Shown here: piece by piece, positions 50,863 to 58,971 of the stretch
Layout of the letters: the number at the start of each line of letters is the position of its first letter
Position numbering within the stretch: the stretch's first letter is position 1
Assembly (NCBI GenBank): GCA_958295895.1
Contig: CATQHI010000027.1
Coordinates: 124,001-188,000 of the forward strand
Direction of reading: 5' to 3'
Length of the DNA: 64,000 bases
From: Saprospiraceae bacterium
Lineage (GTDB): Bacteria > Bacteroidota > Bacteroidia > Chitinophagales > Saprospiraceae
The notes under the pieces: generated by a model
Told to the model about the DNA's origin: nothing
Seen by the model: only the letters and a program-made list of their open reading frames with translations
Databases searched by the model: none
Translations under genes and position numbers: made by a program

Positions 50863-53069
50863 TTAGTAGCTACCCACTCCGAGGATACGCTCTATGTGCT
50901 CAGCGTAGGTAGCCAACACCTCCCCCAGTCGGTCGATCTGCTGCTGCGCCTCGGTGAAGTTGCGCTGCTCGATGGCCTCCCGCACCCCGGGCAGGGTCTT
51001 GACGCCGTAGCCCGTGTAATAACCCGGCGCGTATACGTGGTGCACGAACCAGGGCCGCCGCGGAAGGCCCTCCTCGCGGGTCAGCTGCCGTTCCAGGTCG
51101 ATGAAGAGGTCGTTGAGGCGCTCGCGCTCGGTCGGTGGTAGCTTGACGGCCTCGGCCGTGCTGTACTTACCGGCCAGCGACTCGATGTGGTCTAGTCCGT
51201 TCTGTAGGGGGGCGAAGTTGAGGTAGGGCACCTCTTCCTTCGGTTTGGGGATGACGAATGACTCCGTAGGGTCGGCGGCTAGCTCGTAAGTGCCCTCCGC
51301 AATGAGCTTGTTCTCTTTTGTGGTCTGCTCGCGCATCTTGTCGCCAGGTCCATGACCTCCTTACCGTAGGTTTTCAGCGTAGTGGCCATGCGCTCGAACT
51401 CGAAGGGCAGTACCTCGGCATCCGCCAGCCGCAGCGTAGTCCGACCCGCCACCCGCACCAAGGCCGCCCCGTAGCTAAAGTCCGGGTCCTTGAAGCGCTT
51501 GTAGTGGGCGTAGCTATCGTACATGGTGTGGTACTCGCCCCCGCTGCTCTCGCCCCCAAAGCCCATATTGAAGGCCGCGATGCCGAGGTGCTGGAAGAAG
51601 GGCGAGTAGTCCGAGCCGGAGCCCAGGGCCGAGAGCTCGAAGTGCTCCAGTTTCTTGCCGTCGCTGACCTGGCTCTCGGCGTTGGCACGGGCAAAAACAG
51701 TGACCCCGGTCTGTGGGTCCTCCACATCCTCGGTGATCTCTGCGAAGAACTTCTCCAGGGTGTGCGAGCCCCCGGCGCCGAGGAAGCCGCGCCCCGTACC
51801 GTCGGTATTGATGTAGGCCACGGCCTTTTCGCGTAGCTCATCGGCGTGGGTCTCCACCCACTCGGTCGATCCCAGCAGACCAGGCTCCTCGGCCCCCCAG
51901 GCGCAGTACTTGATCGTGCGCTTGGGTTGCCAACCGGATTTTACGAGCTCACTGACCACCCTGGCCTCCTCCATGACGGCCACCATGCCGCTGATCGGGT
52001 CGTTAGCACCGTGCACCCAGGCGTCGTGGTGGTTGCCGCGCAGTACCCATTCGTCAGGGTACTCGCTGCCCTTCAGGGTGGCAATCACGTCGTAGGCCGG
52101 GGCTAGCTCCCAGTTGAACTCGAGTTGCAGGTGTACCCTGGCCGGCCCGGGACCGATGTGGTAGGTCACCGGCAGCGCGCCCCGCCAGCTGGCCGGGGCC
52201 ACGGGTCCGCTCAGCGCTTTGAGTAGTGGCAGAGCATCGTGGTAGCTGATGGGCAGTACGGGGATCTTGGTGAGCCCCTCCGCCTCGGTGTAATCCAGTC
52301 GCTCGGCATCCTCCGTAGCTCCGTAGCCGGGGGTGAGCGGGTCGCCGGGCTGGGCGGGTAGGTCCATCACCGCGCCGCGCTGTACGCCGTACTCATTCTT
52401 GAAGGCGCCGTCGGGGTAGGTCTCGCCCTGGTAGTAGCCATCGTCCTCGGGGTCGGAGTAGAGAATACAACCGATGGCTCCGTGCTCGGCGGCTACTTTG
52501 GGCTTGATGCCGCGCCAGCTGCCCTGGTATTTGGCCAGTACGATCTTTCCTTCTACGCTTATGCCGCGCTTGTCCAGCTCCTCGTAGTCGGCCGGCACCC
52601 CGTAATTGACGAACACCAGCTCGGCCGTCACGTCACCGTCGATGCTGAAGGCGTTGTAGGGCGGCAGGGCCTCGTCGGTCTGCTGGGTCGAGGGGTCACC
52701 GTCCACGGGCGGCTCCTCCAGCATGGCGGTGTAAGTCGTGGGCTCTAGCAATTCCAGCTTGCGCAACTTCGGCGTGGGGAAGAGCACGTCGAAGCGCTCT
52801 ACCTCGACCTCATACCCCCAACTGCGAAATTTTTCGGCCATATAGTCCACCACCTGCTTATCGTAGGGCGAGCCCACGTGGTGGGGCCGGGCGGTCATGT
52901 ACTGCATCCACTCGTCGAGGTTGCCGGGCCGGACGAGGGAGTCGAGCTCTGCTTCGATGCGGTGCTCGTCCTGACTGGCTTCGTCGGTGAAGCCCATTAG
53001 TGTCTGGGCGTGAGCGGGGACGCAGGTGCAGAGGAAAGCTACAAGGAGCGGGGTGAGTCTGATCAGCAT
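50863..53069 (-). pseudogene. M28 metallopeptidase, glutamate-carboxypeptidase-II-like, one frameshift
   Basis: Signal peptide from ATG 53069 (LIRLTPLLVAFLCTCVPAHA). PA domain with VEGKIVLAKYQGSWRGIKPK inserted, then the two-zinc site: RGNHHDAWVHGANDPISG (His, Asp), AWGAEEPGLLGSTEW (catalytic Glu pair), INTDGTG (Asp) and EYHTMYDSY (His). The frame ends early after VMDLA near 51341-51345; restoring one base gives DKMREQTTKENKLIAEGTYE and the transferrin-receptor-like dimerisation domain to 50863 (ERQLTREEGLPRRPWFVHHV). All active-site residues lie before the break. Hydrolyses peptides outside the cytoplasm; probably intact in reality and broken by assembly error, but not provable here. Confidence 0.92.
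53012..53030 (+). repeat. Dispersed GC-rich word, copy 12 (variant)
   Basis: GAGCGGGGACGCAGGTGCA, two differences; it encodes CTCVPA in the signal peptide of the M28 peptidase. A weaker copy 11 (GGGCGCGCACGCAGGTGCA, 50754-50772) encodes CTCVRA in the signal peptide of the 50320 gene. Confidence 0.5.
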
Positions 53070-53200
53070 ACCACAAGATAGGTTGGGTATGGCGATACCC
53101 TGCGTCGAACCCCATCGATTGGGGGTTCTACGGGGTACACCCAAGGTTGAGCAGTGTCCGGCGCGGGAGCGGGGAGGTGCTGTTCCTACCGTAGGTTAGG

Positions 53201-53836
53201 CTAGAACTCCAGATCGTCAACCAAAAAGCCGCGCACGTTGGCGTTAGCAAAGTCGATAGAAGAAGTGGGCTCGAGGAACATCTTCAGCGTCTCTCCGGGA
53301 GACACGACGAAAATCGGAGCCGTTTCGGAGAGTATGGGGCGGTTGTTAGTGGTATTTATCAAGAAAAAAAGCGAGCTACTGTTGTTGATGTTCGGTCTAG
53401 CACTTACTCCCATACTGAATTCGAAGTCCGCGTTCTTATCTATCGCATTGGGTTGGAAAAAGATAGCCGTGATGATTATGAACTTACCCGGTGGGGGCGT
53501 GGTGAAGGACAACGCATCGGTCCAGGTATTAAAGCTAAACTCACGGCTACCGCTCTTGGGAACACCCGGAACGCTTCCGAATAGCGGTATTGGATTAGCC
53601 GCTAAACGGTGCGATCTTCGTTCCGTGAAGGACTTCCACTCCGTGCCGTTGTACCCCTCGAAGGTGACCTCCGCGGAGTTGTAGCGCAGGGTGCCCGCAG
53701 AGGGCGCGGTGGCATCGTCCGTCAGCTTGATCTTGCCGTTGACGTCGAGGGCCTGCTCGGGGTTGTTGTTATTGACGCCGACCTGAGCGGTGAGGGCAAA
53801 GGAGGCGAGGCAGCAAAAGAGTAAAAAGCAGTACAT
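53201..53836 (-). CDS. Secreted protein with tail-fibre-like N-terminal domain
   Basis: 211 residues. Signal peptide MYCFLLFCCLASFALTAQ, then VGVNNNNPEQALDVNGKIKL and PSAGTLRYNSAEVTFEGYNG then TEWKSF, the repeat-like module common in secreted Bacteroidota proteins and phage tail collars. The C-terminal 130 residues are beta-rich (FIIITAIFFQPNAIDKNADF, FLINTTNNRPILSETAPIFV) and not recognised. Lower GC than the neighbours. Preceded by a strong terminator hairpin and a 300-bp gene-free stretch. Confidence 0.75.
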   Translation of the reverse strand: MYCFLLFCCLASFALTAQVGVNNNNPEQALDVNGKIKLTDDATAPSAGTLRYNSAEVTFEGYNGTEWKSFTERRSHRLAANPIPLFGSVPGVPKSGSREFSFNTWTDALSFTTPPPGKFIIITAIFFQPNAIDKNADFEFSMGVSARPNINNSSSLFFLINTTNNRPILSETAPIFVVSPGETLKMFLEPTSSIDFANANVRGFLVDDLEF

Positions 53837-53936
53837 GTATTAGGTATTGTTGCGGTTCATAGTAGGGCGGCCGGATGGAGGCGCACCGTGTACCGTGCCC
53901 TTATACTTACCTACCGTACCGCGTTACGCACCCGCC

Positions 53937-53976
53937 AAAAAAAGGCCGGGGGCTGCACTCGCGCACAGCCCCCGGC
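53937..53976 (-). terminator. Strong terminator in a 305-bp gene-free stretch, possibly of a small RNA or leader
   Basis: Perfect 11-bp stem GCCGGGGGCTG/CAGCCCCCGGC (53945-53955 with 53966-53976, 10-nt loop) followed on the minus strand by seven T. No minus-strand gene lies to its right (the next genes are plus), so it would end an unannotated RNA from about 53980-54140, or act as an attenuator for the 53201 gene about 100 bp downstream. The rest of 53837-54141 holds one GC-rich word and a small CGAGT/ACTCG hairpin (about 54057-54071). Confidence 0.7.
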
Positions 53977-54090
53977 GGGGTACCAATTCAGCCTTACAAA
54001 ATTACTGGGGTTGAGCGGCTCATCGGGTCTCTCTCGTATCTTTATGCGGTACGGTGGCGAGTTGTTACTCGGGGGTCCCACAAATTGCGT

Positions 54091-54109
54091 TGCACCGGCG
54101 GCCCCGCCC
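54091..54109 (-). repeat. Dispersed GC-rich word, copy 13
   Basis: GGGCGGGGCCGCCGGTGCA on the minus strand, one difference from the exact word, 33 bp before the 54142 gene. Confidence 0.75.
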
Positions 54110-54141
54110 TAACCTTTCCCGGCTGGTGTGTTTAAGGGGGT

Positions 54142-54959
54142 ATGGATATTCGCTTCGTGCCCCAGGACCAGATCGACAAGCAGCTCTACAACAGCTGCGT
54201 GCATTTTGCCACCAACGGCAGCCTGTACGGCTACGACTGGTACCTCAACGCCACGGCCAAGGAGTGGGACCTGCTGGTGGAGGGCGATAATTACGTCACG
54301 GCCATGCCCCTACCTAAGCGCAAGAACTGGTGGGGACGTACCTACCTGACCCAGCCCGGACTCATCCCCGACCTGGCCGTCTACAGCGTCAAACCCCTGA
54401 GCCCCAAGCGGATCCAGTCGTTCTGGGATGCCATACCGGAGGAGTTCCGCGGCGGTAGTCTCACCGTCGAGCCCGCCAGCGTACCCAAGGACCCCGGTCG
54501 CTTCGACGTCGTACAGGCCTCCGGTGACGCGCTGTTCCTCAACAAGCCCTACGAGGAGATCACCGACGACTTCCGGCCGACTACTACGCCCGCATGGCCC
54601 GCTCCGAGGCCGCCGATCTACTGCCCGCCTCCAACCTAAAGCCCGAGGCCGTGGCCGATTTCTGGCTCCGGGTCAACGGCAGAACGGCCGACAACGAGTG
54701 GACCTACCACGCCATGCAGCGCATCATGTACCAGATCATTCACCGCAGCTGGGGCAGTGCGCAGGGGGTGCAGACGCGTGACGGGGAGCTACTGGCTGTG
54801 AGCTTTAACGCCTATAGTCACAACCGCATCTTCCCCCTGTTTCGGGCAGAAAGTGCAGCGGGCGCGGCCGCGGGTGCCATGACGTTGTTGACGGATACGA
54901 TACTGCGGAGTCATGCCGAGCGAAATCTGAAATTAGACCGGCGCTTTGTGGTGGGGTAG
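54142..54959 (+). pseudogene. Unrecognised conserved Bacteroidota-type protein, one frameshift
   Basis: About 272 codons across two frames. First frame: IRFVPQDQIDKQLYNSCVHF, VHFATNGSLYGYDWYLNATA, AKEWDLLVEGDNYVTAMPLP and DLAVYSVKPLSPKRIQSFWD. Near 54570 one base is missing; the next frame continues YYARMARSEAADLLPASNLK, RVNGRTADNEWTYHAMQRIM and ends SHAERNLKLDRRFVVG. The layout recalls FemAB/GNAT-like proteins of this phylum (a WDLLVEGDY-type core and a late SHNRIFPLF segment), but the expected C-terminal segment after NLKLD seems missing, so it may be truncated. Function unknown. A GC-rich word at 54860-54877 encodes AAGAAAGA. Confidence 0.7.
54860..54877 (+). repeat. Dispersed GC-rich word, copy 14
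   Basis: GGGCGCGGCCGCGGGTGC, one base from the GCGGGTGC form, inside the 54142 gene. Confidence 0.65.
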
Positions 54960-55010
54960 GCGTCTAATATTCTCTATTATTGTGTTTTCTAAACTAAGTA
55001 AGTACCCCCA

Positions 55011-56441
55011 ATGACCGACCACCAGAACACCAAGATCGTTGCCACCGTAGGCCCCGCATGTAGTTCGTACGACGGACTGATGGGCCTGGTCGAGGCCGGC
55101 GTGGACGTATTTCGCCTAAATTTTAGCCACGGTAACCACGAAGACCACAAAAAAGTAGTGGACCACATCGTGCGCATCAATAAGGAACGGGGTACCCATG
55201 TGAGCATCCTGGCCGACCTGCAGGGGCCGAAGCTGCGGGTGGGTAAGATGGAGGGCGATGGCCTAGAATTAGAGCCGGGGCAGATCGTCACCTTCACCAA
55301 TACGGAGTGCGTCGGCAACGCGGAGCGGGTGTACATGAGCTACCCCCAGTTCGCGCAGGACGTGACGGTGGGCGAGCGGGTACTGGTGGATGACGGTACG
55401 CTGGTCTTCGAGGTGACCGATACCAACGGCCGCGATACCGTGAAGCTGAAGGCCCTTTACGCCGGTACCCTGAAGTCGAATAAGGGGGTAAACTTACCCA
55501 ATACGAAAATCAGTCTGCCGAGCCTCACGGATAAGGACCTGGAGGACCTCCAGTATATCCTCACTATCCCGGAGATCAACTGGATCGCACTGAGTTTCGT
55601 GCGCCAGTCGCAGGACTGTAAGGAGCTGCGCCAGCACATCGACCGGGCCGGCCACCAGGCCAAGATCATCTCTAAAATTGAGAAACCGGAGGCGATCGAG
55701 AACATCGATAAGATCATCAAGCACTCCAACGCCATCATGGTGGCCCGGGGCGACCTAGGTATCGAGATGCCGATGGAGCGGCTGCCGATCATCCAGAAGG
55801 AGATCATCCAGAAGTGCATCCAGCGGGCCCGCCCGGTCATCGTGGCTACGCAGATGATGGACTCGATGATCACCAACCCCGGTCCTACCCGCGCCGAGGT
55901 CACCGACGTAGCCAACGCCGTGCTAGACGGTACCGATGCGGTCATGCTCAGCGGCGAGACCAGCGTGGGCCGCCACCCCGCCCTGGTGGTGAAGTGGATG
56001 AACCGCATCATCGAGGAGGCCGAAAAGATCTACGAGATCGGCAGTAAGCGCCCCAAGGCCAACTCCAAGAGCGGCACCTTCGTCAGTGACGTGGTCACCT
56101 CGGCCGCCGCCTGGGCCGCCCAGAACGTCGGAGCCCGTGCCATCACCGGCATGACCCGCACGGGCTATACGGCCTTCAAACTCTCCAGCTTTCGGCCTAC
56201 GTCCAAGATCTACATCTTCTCCGACCTCCCCGAGATTCTTAACACCCTCAACCTCTGCTGGGGTGTGCGGGGCTACTACTACGATGGCTTCCAGAGCACG
56301 GACAGCACCGTCGATGATGTCACCAACATCCTGAAGGAAAACGGCCACGTACAGCCGGGCGACATGATCGTCAACACCGGCAGCATGCCGCTGGAGAAGC
56401 GGGGGCGGGTGAATATGATGAAGATTACGGAGGTGGAGTAG
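55011..56441 (+). CDS. pyk: Pyruvate kinase
   Basis: 476 residues. NTKIVATVGPACSSYDGLMG at the start, FRLNFSHGNHEDHKK, ILADLQGPKLRVGKM (about 64-78), the B domain at about 70-170, ISKIEKPEAIENIDKIIKHS with IMVARGDLGIEMP (catalytic Lys and Mg2+ ligands), VIVATQMMDSMITNPGPTRA and DAVMLSGETSVGRHPALVV. Converts PEP and ADP to pyruvate and ATP. The C-terminal domain follows with FVSDVVTSAAAWAAQ. A TATTATTG near-consensus -7 (54975-54982) lies about 29 bases upstream. Confidence 0.98.
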   Translation: MTDHQNTKIVATVGPACSSYDGLMGLVEAGVDVFRLNFSHGNHEDHKKVVDHIVRINKERGTHVSILADLQGPKLRVGKMEGDGLELEPGQIVTFTNTECVGNAERVYMSYPQFAQDVTVGERVLVDDGTLVFEVTDTNGRDTVKLKALYAGTLKSNKGVNLPNTKISLPSLTDKDLEDLQYILTIPEINWIALSFVRQSQDCKELRQHIDRAGHQAKIISKIEKPEAIENIDKIIKHSNAIMVARGDLGIEMPMERLPIIQKEIIQKCIQRARPVIVATQMMDSMITNPGPTRAEVTDVANAVLDGTDAVMLSGETSVGRHPALVVKWMNRIIEEAEKIYEIGSKRPKANSKSGTFVSDVVTSAAAWAAQNVGARAITGMTRTGYTAFKLSSFRPTSKIYIFSDLPEILNTLNLCWGVRGYYYDGFQSTDSTVDDVTNILKENGHVQPGDMIVNTGSMPLEKRGRVNMMKITEVE

Positions 56442-56511
56442 CTCGGTAGTCGGGAACTAAACTACACCACCACCTAAATCCGTTCTTTCTAGACCTACGC
56501 TTCCCACCGCT

Positions 56512-58056
56512 ATGCGTCTACTCGCCCTACTCCTCCTCCTATCCCCCCTCCTACCCGCCCAGGGTGAAGTCACCGAGCTAGAGGTAAAGCAGCAGGCCCA
56601 GTTCATCGAAGCGAAGCGGGAGGCGCTGCTGGGAAAGACCGAGGAGGCGATCACCTTATTCCGGACCCTGCTGGAGGCCGAGCCGAAGAACGATGCTATC
56701 CTCTTCGAGCTGGCCCGTCTGGAGCACGCCGCCGGCAATTCCAGCGCCGCCATCGACGCCCTGCGCCAGGCCTACGCCGCCCGCCCGAACGACGTCTATG
56801 CCGCCTTTTTAGCCGAGCTCTACCAGTCGTCGGGACGCTATCAGGAAGGTGCGGACCTTTACGCCGAACTCATCACCCAAAACCCCGCCGCGGCCGAGAA
56901 CTACCTGGAGCGCGCCGCCTTCCAGGTGCGGGATCAGGACATTAGGGGGGCCATCAAAACCTATGAGGAGCTGGAAGCACGTAGCGGTATCAACCCCGAG
57001 GTATCGCGCCGTAAGCACACCCTCTACCTGGGTATGGGCGACCAGAAGCGAGCCGAGCGGGAACTCGTAGTGCTCGTAGAGGCTTTCCCCCAGCAGATCA
57101 GCTACCGCCACCTCCTGGCCGGTTACTACGCCAGTCAGGGCGAGGACAAAGAGGCCCGCCGGGTGTACGGAGATATCCTGACCATCGAGCCGGCCGACGT
57201 GCGGGCCCAGTTGGCACTGCAGGATGCCGGTCCGCAGAGTAGTGGCACCGGGGGCACCGACGATAGCGAGCTAATGGCCCTACTGGCCCGCACCGATGTA
57301 GACCTCGACCTCAAGATCGGTAAGCTCCTACCCATGATCCAGCAGGTGGCCAGCACCAACGACCGCGCCCTAGCCGATCGCCTGCTTGCCCTCACCACCG
57401 AATTGCGACGCGTGCATCCGGATGCGGCTAAGGCCGCCGCCATCGAGGGCGATCTGTACTACCACTCGGGCCGACTCACCGAGGCCGCTGCCGCCTACGA
57501 AGCCACCCTGAAATTGGACGACACGGTTTACCCGGTCTGGGAGCAGCTTCTGGCTACGCTCTACCTAAATAACCAGTCGGTTGCGCTACGGGAGTATGCC
57601 GAGGAAGCTCTCGACATCTTTCCCAACCGCCCCTCCGTCTACGTACACTACGCCCTTGGCGAGGCTTTTCGCGGCGATTTCGGTGAGGCGAATAGTCTAT
57701 TACAGCAGGCGCAATTAATGGTCAGCGCCAGTCCGGACGCCGCCGCCGCCCTCGAAGAGTTCGCTAAGGCCCTGAAGCAGGTGGAGGATGGCAAAGACGG
57801 TAAGTTAGACACCGCCCTCCTGCCCGGCGGCCCTACCGCTCCCCTGGCCTTTTACCTGAGTCAGCGCGCCCAGCCGGATGCCCCTGCCCTCCTCGCCGCC
57901 GATCAACCGGAAAACACCAACGCCCTGCTACTGGAGTTAATGGGCGACGCCCAGAGCAGCGCCGGCAACAAAGCCGCCGCCGCCGACCTTTACCAACGGG
58001 CAAAAGCCGCGGGTAGTAAGTCTGCCACCCTGGCCCAGAAGATCGCTCAGCTCTAA
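56512..58056 (+). CDS. Tetratricopeptide repeat protein, secreted
   Basis: 514 residues. Signal peptide MRLLALLLLLSPLLPAQ, then TPR units over most of the length: EAITLFRTLLEAEPKNDAIL, AAIDALRQAYAARPNDVYAA, YQEGADLYAELITQNPAAAE and EAAAAYEATLKLDDTVYPVW, with AEEALDIFPNRPSVYVHYAL later. Such periplasmic TPR proteins often scaffold envelope complexes. It is 9 bp upstream of the DUF4292 lipoprotein gene, a pairing seen in other Bacteroidota (TPR protein followed by DUF4292) as I recall, so they probably act together in the envelope. Confidence 0.9.
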   Translation: MRLLALLLLLSPLLPAQGEVTELEVKQQAQFIEAKREALLGKTEEAITLFRTLLEAEPKNDAILFELARLEHAAGNSSAAIDALRQAYAARPNDVYAAFLAELYQSSGRYQEGADLYAELITQNPAAAENYLERAAFQVRDQDIRGAIKTYEELEARSGINPEVSRRKHTLYLGMGDQKRAERELVVLVEAFPQQISYRHLLAGYYASQGEDKEARRVYGDILTIEPADVRAQLALQDAGPQSSGTGGTDDSELMALLARTDVDLDLKIGKLLPMIQQVASTNDRALADRLLALTTELRRVHPDAAKAAAIEGDLYYHSGRLTEAAAAYEATLKLDDTVYPVWEQLLATLYLNNQSVALREYAEEALDIFPNRPSVYVHYALGEAFRGDFGEANSLLQQAQLMVSASPDAAAALEEFAKALKQVEDGKDGKLDTALLPGGPTAPLAFYLSQRAQPDAPALLAADQPENTNALLLELMGDAQSSAGNKAAAADLYQRAKAAGSKSATLAQKIAQL

Positions 58057-58065
58057 GCTCACCCT

Positions 58066-58827
58066 ATGCGTATATCCTTTCTGGCTTTTCTCGCCGTCCT
58101 GCTCCTCGCTAACTGCAACCGTAAGGTGGCCGGTCCCGCGGTGGGTGGCGACTCCGGTGCTAGCTCCGGCAAACTACGCCTGGCCCAGGTACTGCGCACC
58201 ATCGACGAAAACCGCAGCGCCCCGGAGTGGATGGATGCAAAGGCCCGGGTGGACCTAGACAGCAAGAAGCTTAGCATCGGTGGTACGGCCTTCATCCGCC
58301 TGCACCGCGACGAGGCCATCTGGATGAGCGTTAAGAAGTTCGGCTTCGAGGGCGCGCGGGCGCTAATTCGTCCCGACTCTTTTTTTCTATACAACCGCCT
58401 GGAGGGCGAGTACATCGCCGAGCCGCTGAGCTACATCGAGGAGAAGTATAAGATCCCCGCCCGCTTCGACCTGTTGCAGGAGATCTTCTTCGGCAACGCC
58501 GTTTTCCTTACCGACGAGTTGGAGATCGGCCGGGCGGATGACGGGGCGATCCGGCTTACGGGGCGTAGCGATGAGTTTGCTACCCAGTACTTCATCGATC
58601 CGGTGACCTTTCGTCCGCAGCTGATGGAGTTGCAGGAGCTCGGCCAGTCACGCAGTATGGTGGTCACGAATAGTGACTACACCCAGGTGGAGGGGGTGGC
58701 CCAGACCTTCCCCCGGGGCCGTTTCGTGGAGGTTGACGATGGGAAGGGGGAGACGGCTAGTATGGAGATGGAGTTTACGGAGGTAAGCTTTTCGGGGCCG
58801 GTGGAGATGCCTTTTGAGCGGCGGTAG
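58066..58827 (+). CDS. DUF4292 domain lipoprotein
   Basis: 253 residues with a lipoprotein signal (ISFLAFLAVLLLANCNRK, Cys17). The DUF4292 domain shows WMDAKARVDLDSKKLSIGGT, IWMSVKKFGFEGARALIRPD, FFLYNRLEGEYIAEPLSYIE and VTFRPQLMELQELGQSRSMV, resembling a LolA/LolB-like half-barrel. Roles in lipid or lipoprotein transfer have been suggested from the fold. Cotranscribed with the TPR gene by spacing; no gene follows in the same direction, only a CACAGAG element. Confidence 0.9.
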   Translation: MRISFLAFLAVLLLANCNRKVAGPAVGGDSGASSGKLRLAQVLRTIDENRSAPEWMDAKARVDLDSKKLSIGGTAFIRLHRDEAIWMSVKKFGFEGARALIRPDSFFLYNRLEGEYIAEPLSYIEEKYKIPARFDLLQEIFFGNAVFLTDELEIGRADDGAIRLTGRSDEFATQYFIDPVTFRPQLMELQELGQSRSMVVTNSDYTQVEGVAQTFPRGRFVEVDDGKGETASMEMEFTEVSFSGPVEMPFERR

Positions 58828-58852
58828 TTAACGGCTTTGCTCGCTGCGCTCG

Positions 58853-58961
58853 TGGGGCTCACCACAGAGAGGGCTAGCACCCTTCCACAGAGTTCTCACC
58901 GAGCCGTCGTTGGAGGTGTTATTCGAAGTACACAGAGGCCAGCACCTGACGGTGTGGCGGG
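58853..58961 (+). repeat. CACAGAG/hairpin intergenic element, copy 3
   Basis: Opens GGGGCTCACCACAGAG, then CCACAGAG, TCACCGAG, TACACAGAGG and closes GGCCAG-CACC-TGA-CGGTG-TGGCGG. The closing hairpin differs in sequence from copy 2 (CAACGCC/GGCGTTG) yet keeps pairing. Between the convergent DUF4292 and 58972 genes. Confidence 0.78.
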
Positions 58962-58971
58962 AGTGGTCCTA

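Noticed and set aside
53980-54140. tRNA, SRP, 6S or tmRNA in the gap before 54142
   Set aside because: None of the diagnostic core words (TTCGAAT arm, GGAAGNNGCA loop, tmRNA tag) could be found on either strand.
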